Translations under genes and position numbers: made by a program
Shown here: piece by piece, positions 1 to 6,944 of the stretch
How positions within the stretch are numbered: the first letter of the stretch is position 1
How the letters are laid out: every line of letters begins with the position of its first letter
From: an uncultured Prevotellaceae bacterium
Lineage (GTDB): Bacteria; Bacteroidota; Bacteroidia; Bacteroidales; Bacteroidaceae
Reading direction: 5' to 3'
DNA: 10,745 bases
Assembly (NCBI GenBank): GCA_945486445.1
Contig: CALYTD010000014.1
Location: forward strand, 1-10,745
Notes under the pieces: model-generated
Database searches by the model: none
What the model was told of the DNA's origin: nothing
The model's input: only the letters and a program-made list of their open reading frames with translations

Positions 1-2986
1 AGTTAGCATATCGTTCTGCTGCTTTTCCGTTGAAACTCTGGCGTCGGTCTAACTGGTATGATGTCTTGTACCATACGTCTCGCATCTCGTCTATGTCAAA
101 TTCGAGCGTCAGTTCGCGGTTGGTTATCTCGGCGTTAGGTACTGCTTTGTTGCTCTGGTGGCGCTTTATGGTCAGTTTTCTGTTTGCCTGCGGCACACCA
201 ATCTTGGCATATCCTACTCCTGCATCTTCCAGAATCTTCTTCACTCGGGGTGCATCTGCATCGCTAACCTGTATTACTATGCCCGGATTTTCGGCAAACA
301 GCACCTTCACTATGTCGTCTCCGTTTATCTTGTCGAGGTCAAGTGCAAGTCCACCTGTTGTGTTTGCGAATGTCATTTCGAGCAGTGTGGTTATCAGTCC
401 GCCTGCCGATATGTCGTGACCAGCAAGTATCAGTCCCTCGTTCACGAGCGTCTGCACTGCCATAAAGGCGTCACGGAAATACTCAGCGTTCCTTACCGTT
501 GGCACGTCTGAGCCTACTTTGCATTGTGTTTGGGCGAACGCTGAGCCACCGAGTTGCAGTTCATCGAATGAGAAGTCTATATGGTACAGGCGTGAAGCCT
601 TCACATCTTTTATTACGGGTGACACCACCTTGCGCACGTCTGACACCTCGCCTCCCGCGCTGACTATCACTGTTCCAGGTGCAATAATCTTCTTGCCGTC
701 GGGGTATTTCTGTGTCATTGACAGGGAGTCTTTTCCTGTTGGCACGTTTATTTGCAGTTCACAGCAAAAGTCAGATAGGGCCTTGACGGCGGTATATAGT
801 CGTGCGTCTTCACCCTCTTGTGCGCGACACGGCCACATCCAGTTAGCACTTAGTGAGATACTGTCCATTCCGTCTGCCATTGGTGCCCACACAAGGTTTG
901 TCAATGCCTCTGCTACTGAGAGCACACTGCCTGCTGCTGGGTCAGCGAGTGCTGCCTGTGGAGCGTGTCCGAGTGATGTTGCTATGCCCTTACGTCCGTG
1001 GTAATCCAGTGCTACCACGCCACAGTCTGACAGTGGCAACTGCAATTCTCCCTGGCATTGCTGGCGTGCTACGCGTCCTGTCACAGAGCGATCGACCTTG
1101 TTTGTCAACCAGTCTTTGCAGGCTACGGCCTCTAACTGTAATACGTTTTTGAGATATGTGACGAGTGTTTCGTTAAGGGTTGTGCTTGATGACAGTCCTG
1201 ACAGGTCGTAGGTGGCTACCTCGTAGTCTCGCCTTACGGTCTTGTCAATCATGTATGTCTTTGGTGATGAGCCGAACATCTGCTCCACAGCGAGGTCGAA
1301 TGGGCGCACTCCGTCAGCCTGTTCGAATGCGAAACGGTGGTCTCCCGTGGTCTCACCGACGGTGTACATTGGTGCGCGCTCGCGGTCGGCTATCTTCTGT
1401 ACGTGTTCTATTGCGCTCTCGTCAATGAGCAGTCCCATGCGTTCCTGTGACTCGTTGGCTATTATTTCCTTTGCTGACAGGGTCTTATCGCCAACGGGCA
1501 GTTTATCCATGTGTATCAGTCCGCCACACTCTTCAACGAGTTCTGATAGGCAGTTTACGTGACCGGCGCTGCCGTGGTCGTGTATTGAGACAACGGGGTT
1601 GCTGTCTTCTTCGCCCAAAGCACGAATGACGTTGTAGGTTCTCTTCTGCATTTCTGGGTTCGCACGCTGCACGGCGTTGAGTTCTATGCCGCTGGAATAG
1701 CGTCCTGTCTCCACTGATGATACAGAGCCACCACCGAGTCCTATGCGATAGTTCTCACCGCCCATAACCACTACTTTGTTGCCGGGTTGTGGCTCTCCTT
1801 TCAGGCAGTCACGCTTTATGCCGTAGCCTACGCCGCCTGCAAGCATTATGACCTTATCGTATGCGTACTGCTCCTGCCTTTCCTGATGCTCGAAGGTGAG
1901 TACAGAACCGCAGATAAGTGGTTGTCCGAACTTGTTGCCGAAGTCCGATGCACCGTTTGATGCCTTTATCAATATCTGCTCAGGTGTCTGGTACAGCCAC
2001 TGGCGCACGGGCAGAATCTTCTCCCATGCCTGGCAGTCCTTGTCGTTACTCCATGCTGGTGTGTTGGCTGGATGTCCTGGTGCCACAGCGTCCTCCTCGT
2101 TCTTTCTTGGGTAGGAGGTCATATATACCGCCGTACCAGCGATAGGCCATGAGCCTACACCGCCGCCCATACGGTCGCGTATCTCACCTCCTGTACCTGT
2201 GGCAGCACCGTTGAAGGGCTCTACCGTGGTCGGGAAGTTGTGTGTCTCTGCCTTTAACGAGATGACGCTCTTTACGGTTTTCGTGGTATATAGGTCTGGC
2301 TCGGTGTGACAGGCGGGTGCGAACTGCTCTATCTCTGGGCCTTCTGAGAACGCAACATTGTCCTTATAGGCAGAGAGTATCTTGTTAGGATTCTCCTGTG
2401 TGGTCTTCTTTATCATCTGGAAGAGGCTTGATTCCTTCTCCTCCCCGTCAATAATGAACGTGCCACCGAATATCTTGTGACGGCAGTGCTCTGAGTTTAT
2501 CTGCGCGAAACCGAATATCTCCGAGTCTGTCAGCGGTCGGCCCAACTGTCCCTCCACCTTGTGCAGGTAGTCCATCTCCTCTTTTGACAGCGCGAGGCCC
2601 TCCTGCTCGTTGTACTCTTCGAGGTTCTCCACGTGCTTGATAGGCTCTGGCTTGATATTGACAGTAAAGACATTCTGGTCCAGCCCCTTATACATACGTT
2701 GCAGCATGGGGTCGTGCTCAGCGTCAGCAGAACTTACGGGGAAATACTCTTCTATGCGAGTAATACCTTTAAGTGACATATTCTGCGTTATCTCCACGGC
2801 ATTTGTGCTCCACGGCGTTATCATCTCACGGCGTGGTCCTACGTAAAAGCCGTCAATACTCTGTGCTTCCAGCTGCGTGGCATTGCCAAAAAGCCAGCAC
2901 AATTCCTGTGTTTCCTGCTCATCGGGCTGATGGTTTATCTCTGTCGCGATGATGTGCTCGGAAGGTGTCTTAAAGAAAAGAACCAT
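1..2986 (-). CDS. purL: Phosphoribosylformylglycinamidine synthase, large single-chain form (partial, C-terminus beyond the window)
   Basis: PurL catalyses the fourth step of de novo purine synthesis in the cytoplasm: FGAR + glutamine + ATP to FGAM. I translated the minus strand by hand from the ATG at 2986-2984 (MVLFFKTPSEHIIATE...). The start and the left edge share one frame, checked also near 1580, so 995 codons appear intact. Visible family motifs are SEHCRHK at residues 165-171, ETHN at 247-250 followed by a Gly-rich stretch (FNGAATGTGGEIRD), HDHG at 469-472, and PTGKDS at 749-754. The last segment before the edge (DVWYKTSYQLDRRQS) is also typical. Large PurL proteins usually have about 1,230-1,300 residues, so the missing part should be the C-terminal class I glutamine amidotransferase domain. 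No Shine-Dalgarno lies close to the ATG; an AGGAG at 3022-3018 is about 31 nt away and probably irrelevant. The gene has its own Bacteroidetes-type promoter and is divergent from everything else here. Confidence 0.96.
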   Translation of the reverse strand, partial: MVLFFKTPSEHIIATEINHQPDEQETQELCWLFGNATQLEAQSIDGFYVGPRREMITPWSTNAVEITQNMSLKGITRIEEYFPVSSADAEHDPMLQRMYKGLDQNVFTVNIKPEPIKHVENLEEYNEQEGLALSKEEMDYLHKVEGQLGRPLTDSEIFGFAQINSEHCRHKIFGGTFIIDGEEKESSLFQMIKKTTQENPNKILSAYKDNVAFSEGPEIEQFAPACHTEPDLYTTKTVKSVISLKAETHNFPTTVEPFNGAATGTGGEIRDRMGGGVGSWPIAGTAVYMTSYPRKNEEDAVAPGHPANTPAWSNDKDCQAWEKILPVRQWLYQTPEQILIKASNGASDFGNKFGQPLICGSVLTFEHQERQEQYAYDKVIMLAGGVGYGIKRDCLKGEPQPGNKVVVMGGENYRIGLGGGSVSSVETGRYSSGIELNAVQRANPEMQKRTYNVIRALGEEDSNPVVSIHDHGSAGHVNCLSELVEECGGLIHMDKLPVGDKTLSAKEIIANESQERMGLLIDESAIEHVQKIADRERAPMYTVGETTGDHRFAFEQADGVRPFDLAVEQMFGSSPKTYMIDKTVRRDYEVATYDLSGLSSSTTLNETLVTYLKNVLQLEAVACKDWLTNKVDRSVTGRVARQQCQGELQLPLSDCGVVALDYHGRKGIATSLGHAPQAALADPAAGSVLSVAEALTNLVWAPMADGMDSISLSANWMWPCRAQEGEDARLYTAVKALSDFCCELQINVPTGKDSLSMTQKYPDGKKIIAPGTVIVSAGGEVSDVRKVVSPVIKDVKASRLYHIDFSFDELQLGGSAFAQTQCKVGSDVPTVRNAEYFRDAFMAVQTLVNEGLILAGHDISAGGLITTLLEMTFANTTGGLALDLDKINGDDIVKVLFAENPGIVIQVSDADAPRVKKILEDAGVGYAKIGVPQANRKLTIKRHQSNKAVPNAEITNRELTLEFDIDEMRDVWYKTSYQLDRRQSFNGKAAERYAN

Positions 2987-3041
2987 GTTATCTTGTCGTT
3001 ATTTTATTGTTTATATTCTCCTGTGATATGCTTATTTCTTG

Positions 3042-3073
3042 CAAAGGTAAGGATATTTTCTGAATAAAACAAA
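3042..3073 (-). promoter_or_regulatory. Promoter of purL (Bacteroidetes type)
   Basis: Read on the minus strand, a TTTG at 3073-3070 (the -33 element) is followed after 20 nt by TACCTTTG at 3049-3042, an exact match to the TAnnTTTG -7 consensus of the Bacteroidetes primary sigma factor. Transcription would start near 3035, giving a 5' leader of about 50 nt before the purL ATG at 2986. Confidence 0.75.
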
Positions 3074-3116
3074 AAATATTGCTTTTTTTGTGCATTTTGA
3101 TTGCCACAAACCAGAA

Positions 3117-3230
3117 AACGCTTTCTGTCGCGTTAAATGCCTTACAGCGGAACAACACGCCACGAATGGCACGCGACCCACCACAAAGCCCGTAAACGGG
3201 GAAAATTCTTCTGGCAGTTTCCCGAACTGC
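3117..3230. repeat. Cluster of four short hairpins upstream of the purL promoter
   Basis: Four small perfect inverted repeats follow each other in about 115 nt: aacgc/gcgtt (3117-3134, 8-nt loop), gcca/tggc (3159-3170, 4-nt loop), cccg/cggg (3189-3200, 4-nt loop) and gcagtt/aactgc (3214-3230, 5-nt loop). The block lies upstream of the assigned purL promoter, so it would not be in the purL leader. It is clearly richer in G+C than the A/T-rich sequence on either side. It may be a dispersed intergenic repeat or a small RNA; nothing in the sequence decides this. No Bacteroidetes-type promoter was found beside it. Two minus-strand reading frames cross it but do not look like real proteins. Confidence 0.4.
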
Positions 3231-3434
3231 GACCTGCGACAATTTTTAGTGTAAAAAGCCATCTTTTACAATGGTATTTAGCACTGATTACAGCGTGAAC
3301 AGGTGCTGATTACCGTGGAACGACAGACTTTCCCCTGGGTATTTTTCACTGTTCTGCTATCCAATATACCTGTTTTTGACATAAAGTAAGGAAACTTTAA
3401 CAATTTCGCAGGTCCTGTTTTAACGCAGTCGGTA
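3231..3434. other. Intergenic stretch without a recognised gene
   Basis: I see no coding frame with protein-like character in this A/T-rich stretch. It contains an imperfect direct repeat (gcactgattacagcgtgaac at 3281-3300 and gtgctgattaccgtggaac at 3303-3321) and a small hairpin (taaagt/acttta, 3382-3399). Neither has an obvious role. Confidence 0.5.
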
Positions 3435-3466
3435 TATGGATAAAAGCGGATTAACCGCTAACTTTG
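3435..3466 (+). promoter_or_regulatory. Candidate promoter with overlapping dyad
   Basis: TAACTTTG at 3459-3466 matches the TAnnTTTG consensus. A TATG at 3435-3438 (three of four bases of TTTG) lies exactly 20 nt upstream. The -7 box sits inside alternating inverted repeats: agcgg (3445-3449), ccgcta (3455-3460) and tagcgg (3467-3472). The middle copy can pair with either side, which could be an operator or an early hairpin of the transcript. Transcription would start near 3473 and run toward the structured RNA and the secreted-protein gene. Confidence 0.5.
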
Positions 3467-3600
3467 TAGCGGGAAATACAGATAAGGAACAAGCATTAAG
3501 CGCAGACATAACCCACCTTACTCGCACAACCAGAATAATTAGTACAACTATCTTTCCAAAGAAAAATCACCTCCAAACCACCCTTTTCCTGTTTCTTCTG

Positions 3601-3630
3601 CTTGCATTTAGAAAATATTTCCTAAATTTG
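3601..3630 (+). promoter_or_regulatory. Candidate promoter of the structured RNA
   Basis: TAAATTTG at 3623-3630 matches the Bacteroidetes -7 consensus. The -33 element is weak: CTTG at 3601-3604 (18-nt spacer) or TCTG at 3597-3600 (22-nt spacer). A nearly perfect 22-bp palindrome (3606-3627, 10 of 11 pairs) fills the spacer and overlaps the -7 box, so it could be an operator. The start would be near 3637. The RNA would then run through small hairpins at 3661-3680 and 3697-3715 before the main fold. Confidence 0.4.
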
Positions 3631-3723
3631 CAGCGTCAATGCTCATTGTGCGCAAGCATAATGCCGGCGGCAGGCGGCATGACGATACATAACATAAAAG
3701 CATCATCTATGCTTTGTCTATTG

Positions 3724-3962
3724 GCTTCTTGAAACCTCGAAATTCCAAGTTACCAGTCAAAGGACATTTGTAGAGTTGAATGTTACGGGTATGCATGGAT
3801 TGTATCCCGGAGTGTGCCGTGAGGGTATATTATATCCTCAAGCACACTTTTCGGGATGTGTATGCGACAATACCGCGTAGGCTGACGCTCTATTCGTTCA
3901 CTGGTAAGGGTTTTCGAGGACCTCAAGAAGCGGACGGATAGATGCGGAAGCCTACGTTTTTT
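3724..3962 (+). ncRNA. Highly structured RNA of unknown family: free ncRNA or attenuating leader
   Basis: Three extended helices are visible. Helix 1 pairs 3724-3757 with 3900-3931: 9 bp (gcttcttga with tcaagaagc), 8 bp (cctcgaaa with tttcgagg) and 8 bp (ttaccagt with actggtaa), with small internal loops between. Enclosed by it, arm A (3784-3879) is a long hairpin: tacg/cgta, ggtat/atacc, gcat/atgc, atcccg/cgggat, agtgtgc/gcacact, and a 9-bp tip at 3820-3840 with one G-U pair. Helix 2 pairs 3876-3899 with 3932-3956: 8 bp (cgtaggct with agcctacg), then 3 and 11 bp, followed by T6 at 3957-3962, so it looks like an intrinsic terminator. The downstream strand of helix 1 is exactly the loop of helix 2, so both cannot form fully. 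Helix 1 plus arm A, a long hairpin with a large central bubble (about 208 nt), resembles 6S RNA in outline, but I recognise no 6S, RNase P, tmRNA or SRP motifs. Identity remains open; that it is a real structured RNA is well supported. Confidence 0.7.
3932..3962 (+). terminator. Terminator-like end of the structured RNA
   Basis: The 3' strand of helix 2 (3932-3956, ending agcctacg) pairs with 3876-3899 and is followed directly by six T (3957-3962). The hairpin loop is long (32 nt) and is the sequence that can instead pair upstream at 3724-3757, so termination may be conditional. The nearest gene downstream starts 95 nt later. Confidence 0.55.
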
Positions 3963-4057
3963 CGTTGATAGACATACAAGCATAACGGGCTCCAAACCAC
4001 AATCCGTATTTTATCACATAACAATATCATTTCATTCAACTAAAAACAACAAACAAA

Positions 4058-4747
4058 ATGAAACAAAAATTTTTACTCACCATGCTCATGCTTGCCATGA
4101 TGCCAATGGGTATGTCTGCCCAAACGAAACTTGAAAAGACAGTGACATACACGGGAAGTCCTTTCGTCGGAGGAATTGCACTCAGCAAAAACGCAACAAA
4201 TTACCAAACTGCCCCATGTTTCTGCATCAACAATGGCAACACGTACACTATCATGACATTGGGGGCAGAGGGAATGGTAACACTGGCAGAGTTTACACTT
4301 CCCAGCGACACCTACAAACTCAAAGATTTTGAATCTTTTGCCAATCAAGATGATAAGACGGCTGGATTATTGATTGATAACGGAACAGACACACCCACAT
4401 ATCTGTTCCATTTCAGAAATTACGATTACCACTTCCTAATCGTAAACAACGAGGGAAAGATACTATACAGTGACGAAAGCGGCGAATCTGCAGACATTAA
4501 TTATTGCAGCGAACTGCAATGTATAGGTATAGAGAAATCCGCTTCCGCCGACGGAAAGTCCAAAGCCACCTACACCTTCATACCATTAGCAGACATACTT
4601 GCAGGTAATGCCAGTGCGGTTGAAAGCATAACAGGCAGCACTCGCGCAAATGCCACATCAAAGGTGTATAACCTTCAAGGCATGGAAGTTGACGAAAACA
4701 CAAAGGGAATAGTCATAAAGAACGGAAGCGCAATACTCAACAAATAA
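4058..4747 (+). CDS. Secreted protein of unknown function with a Prevotella-type C-terminal motif
   Basis: A 229-residue protein that I cannot assign to a family. It begins with a clear Sec signal peptide (positive MKQK, hydrophobic Met/Leu-rich core, likely cleavage MSA|Q after residue 21), so it is exported; there is no lipobox Cys. The mature part has four cysteines (54, 56, 150, 155), which could form disulfides in the periplasm or outside. Residues 203-229 (VYNLQGMEVDENTKGIVIKN...) resemble the short tail 'VYxLxGxxV...KGIxIxxGKK' at the end of many Prevotella secreted proteins and recall a very short sorting domain; that likeness is from memory. The ATG at 4058 follows an A-rich leader (aactaaaaacaacaaacaaa) without a Shine-Dalgarno, usual in this phylum. 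I see no TAnnTTTG promoter between the structured RNA and the ATG, so it may be expressed by read-through of that RNA. A strong terminator follows the stop. Confidence 0.85.
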   Translation: MKQKFLLTMLMLAMMPMGMSAQTKLEKTVTYTGSPFVGGIALSKNATNYQTAPCFCINNGNTYTIMTLGAEGMVTLAEFTLPSDTYKLKDFESFANQDDKTAGLLIDNGTDTPTYLFHFRNYDYHFLIVNNEGKILYSDESGESADINYCSELQCIGIEKSASADGKSKATYTFIPLADILAGNASAVESITGSTRANATSKVYNLQGMEVDENTKGIVIKNGSAILNK

Positions 4748-4770
4748 GGGATTTACGCCAAATCACAGCG

Positions 4771-4818
4771 CAGCGGATACGCATTGCACAACACAATGGT
4801 AGCCGCTGTTTTCTTTTT
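4771..4818 (+). terminator. Intrinsic terminator after the secreted-protein gene
   Basis: The stem is cagcgg/ccgctg (4771-4776 with 4803-4808), then tac/gta and cattg/caatg (4782-4786 with 4794-4798), with a 7-nt loop. It is followed by ttttcttttt at 4809-4818. It starts 24 nt after the stop codon and separates this gene from typA. Confidence 0.85.
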
Positions 4819-4887
4819 CAACACCCTCCGCCACCATTGAGATGAGATAGTTTTTCACCTCTTCTTATTGAGAAATTATAAGTTTTG

Positions 4888-4919
4888 CTTGTTTTTCTGC
4901 TAAAAAAGTTGTAATTTTG
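4888..4919 (+). promoter_or_regulatory. Promoter of typA/bipA (Bacteroidetes type)
   Basis: TAATTTTG at 4912-4919 matches TAnnTTTG. A CTTG at 4888-4891 lies 20 nt upstream; an exact TTTG is at 4884-4887 but with a 24-nt spacer. Transcription would start near 4926, leaving about 18 nt before the ATG at 4944. The box therefore rules out a TTG start at 4917. Confidence 0.6.
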
Positions 4920-4943
4920 CATCGTATTTATTTTTTTAACAAA

Positions 4944-6746
4944 ATGCAGGATATTAGAAACATCGCAATCATCGCGCACGTGGACCACGGGAAGACCACG
5001 CTCGTAGATAAGATGATGCTGGCAGGAAAACTATTTCGTGAGGGTCAGAACAACTCTGACCAAGTGCTTGACGCTAATGATTTGGAACGCGAACGAGGGA
5101 TAACAATTCTTTCCAAGAACGTGTCTATCAACTGGAAAGGAACAAAAATCAATATCATAGATACTCCGGGACACTCTGATTTCGGCGGCGAGGTGGAACG
5201 TGTACTCAACATGGCAGACGGTTGCATACTGCTCGTTGACGCCTTTGAAGGCCCTATGCCGCAGACACGCTTCGTGTTGCAGAAAGCCCTGCAACTGGGA
5301 TTGAAGCCTATCGTGGTGGTGAACAAGGTTGACAAGCCCAACTGTCGGCCAGAAGAGGTGTACGAAATGGTATTCGACCTCATGTTCTCACTTAACGCGA
5401 CAGAGGACCAGTTGGACTTCCCCGTGGTCTATGGCTCTGCAAAGAACGGCTGGATGGCCGAAGATTACAGCACGCCAACAGACAACATAGACTACCTTCT
5501 CGACAAAATAGTAGAGGTAATACCACAACCACAGGTGCAAGAGGGCTCTCCGCAGATGCTAATCACATCTCTGGACTACTCCAACTACACCGGGCGCATT
5601 GCCGTAGGACGCATACACCGCGGTACGCTGAAAGAGGGAATGAACGTCACAATATCACACCGTGACGGCTCACTGGAAAAGACTAAGATAAAGGAGGTAC
5701 ACGTATTTGACGGCATGGGGCACGCCAAGGCGCCAGAAGCACAAAGCGGTGACATCTGCGCCATAATAGGATTGGACAAGTTTGAGATAGGAGACACCAT
5801 CTGTGACTATGAAAACCCAGAGCCACTGCCACCTATTGCCATTGACGAACCTACAATGTCAATGCTCTTTACCATAAACGACTCACCATTCTTCGGAAAA
5901 GAAGGCAAGTTCGTCACATCACGGCACATCAACGAACGCCTGCAAAAGGAACTGGAAAAGAACCTCGCGCTGAGGGTAGAACCCTTTGAAGACTCAACAG
6001 ATAAATGGATTGTCTCAGGACGAGGTGTGCTGCATCTCTCCGTACTCATAGAGACAATGCGCCGTGAAGGTTACGAACTGCAAGTAGGACAGCCACAGGT
6101 TATATACAAAGAGATAGACGGGAACAAGTGCGAGCCAGTGGAAGAACTGACCATAAACGTACCAGAAGAGTTCGCATCAAAGATGATTGACATGGTGACA
6201 CGCCGCAAAGGAGAGATGACATCAATGGAGAATCAGGGAGAAAGAGTGAACATTGAGTTCGACATACCGTCACGAGGCATCATAGGACTGCGCACCAACG
6301 TGCTGACGGCAAGTCAGGGCGAGGCCATAATGGCACACCGATTCAAAGAGTATCAGCCATACAAGGGAGAGATAGTACGCCGCATGAACGGCTCAATGAT
6401 AGCCATGGAGACCGGCAATGCCTTCGCATACTCAATAGACAAACTACAAGATCGCGGAAAATTCTTCATCGACCCAGGCGAAGACGTGTACATGGGAGAA
6501 GTGGTAGGAGAACACATACACGAGAACGACCTTGTCATAAATGTCACAAAAGCCAAGCAGTTGACAAACACACGTGCATCAGGCTCTGACGACAAGGCAC
6601 GCATAGTACCACGCACAATACTGTCACTGGAAGAAGCACTTGAATACATCAAGGCAGACGAACTGGTAGAAGTAACACCAAAATCAATGCGTATGCGCAA
6701 GACAATACTCGACCATCTGGAGAGAAAGCGCAGCAACAAGGAATAA
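4944..6746 (+). CDS. typA: Ribosome-associated translational GTPase TypA/BipA
   Basis: TypA/BipA is a cytoplasmic GTPase of the EF-G/LepA class. It binds the ribosome and supports growth under stress and at low temperature, including ribosome assembly (family knowledge). The 600-residue protein has all GTPase motifs: G1 AHVDHGKTT (11-19), G2 RGITI (51-55), G3 DTPGH (73-77), G4 NKVD (127-130) and G5 GSAKNG (164-169). A beta-barrel domain II (from about residue 200), EF-G-like domains III and V, and the BipA-specific C-terminal domain with its TPKSMRMRK motif (578-586) follow. Length and domain order are normal and no key residue is missing. I chose ATG 4944 over an in-frame TTG at 4917: the extra nine residues would be read from inside the -7 promoter box, while the family starts at (M)xxIRNIAIIAHVDHGKT. 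The leader is A/T-rich without a Shine-Dalgarno. The gene appears monocistronic. Confidence 0.97.
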   Translation: MQDIRNIAIIAHVDHGKTTLVDKMMLAGKLFREGQNNSDQVLDANDLERERGITILSKNVSINWKGTKINIIDTPGHSDFGGEVERVLNMADGCILLVDAFEGPMPQTRFVLQKALQLGLKPIVVVNKVDKPNCRPEEVYEMVFDLMFSLNATEDQLDFPVVYGSAKNGWMAEDYSTPTDNIDYLLDKIVEVIPQPQVQEGSPQMLITSLDYSNYTGRIAVGRIHRGTLKEGMNVTISHRDGSLEKTKIKEVHVFDGMGHAKAPEAQSGDICAIIGLDKFEIGDTICDYENPEPLPPIAIDEPTMSMLFTINDSPFFGKEGKFVTSRHINERLQKELEKNLALRVEPFEDSTDKWIVSGRGVLHLSVLIETMRREGYELQVGQPQVIYKEIDGNKCEPVEELTINVPEEFASKMIDMVTRRKGEMTSMENQGERVNIEFDIPSRGIIGLRTNVLTASQGEAIMAHRFKEYQPYKGEIVRRMNGSMIAMETGNAFAYSIDKLQDRGKFFIDPGEDVYMGEVVGEHIHENDLVINVTKAKQLTNTRASGSDDKARIVPRTILSLEEALEYIKADELVEVTPKSMRMRKTILDHLERKRSNKE

Positions 6747-6754
6747 GACTAACA

Positions 6755-6944
6755 GTTGTTTAGTTGTTTGGCGGGTTAGTTGTTTGGTTGTTAAGTTATA
6801 AGTTATGAGCAGAGAATGAACAGTTATAAGTTACGAGTTTCTCGCTCACCGCTCGGCTTTGACACTTGACACAGGTAAGAACCTATAACTTATATCTCAT
6901 AAACCCATCAACCAAACAACTAAACAACAAAACTACCAAACAAC
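6755..6944. repeat. Nested inverted and direct repeats between typA and the receptor gene
   Basis: A perfect 17-bp inverted repeat pairs 6755-6771 with 6912-6928. A second 15-bp pairing joins 6776-6790 with 6909-6923, so the right arm can pair with either left copy. The left side carries tagttgtttgg twice (6761-6771, 6777-6787) and the right side carries accaaacaact twice (6911-6921, 6935-6945). Between them, agttataagttatgag recurs in near-identical form (6794-6809 and 6822-6837), and a partial inverse (tataacttat) is at 6884-6893. A T8 run (6945-6952) abuts the receptor ATG. The region is low in complexity and looks like a repeat-built spacer. I found no consensus promoter in it. Confidence 0.75.

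Noticed and set aside
30..2846. Many plus-strand reading frames of 60-160 codons across this stretch
   Set aside because: They are antisense to the intact purL frame, overlap each other in different frames and have no protein-like composition.
2988..3262. Minus-strand frames of 84 and 76 codons
   Set aside because: They run over the purL promoter and hairpin cluster, have Arg/Cys/Phe-rich non-protein-like composition, and overlap each other in different frames.
3436..3732. Plus-strand frame of 98 codons (MDKSGLTANF...)
   Set aside because: Its ATG lies inside a promoter element, and it crosses a second promoter and several hairpins. No domain or signal peptide is convincing.
3724..3962. Calling the RNA 6S, RNase P, tmRNA, SRP RNA or a retron ncRNA
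   Set aside because: The outline of helix 1 plus arm A resembles 6S, but no diagnostic sequence is recognised. RNase P and tmRNA conserved motifs are absent, and no reverse transcriptase gene is nearby.
3783..3995. Minus-strand frame of 70 codons
   Set aside because: It is the antisense of the structured RNA; the base pairing explains the sequence better than coding does.
4073..4348. Minus-strand frame of 91 codons
   Set aside because: It is the shadow of the signal peptide and first half of the secreted-protein gene.
4917..4943. N-terminal extension of TypA from a TTG
   Set aside because: The TTG is part of the TAATTTTG promoter box, so it is unlikely to be transcribed; family proteins start near the ATG at 4944.
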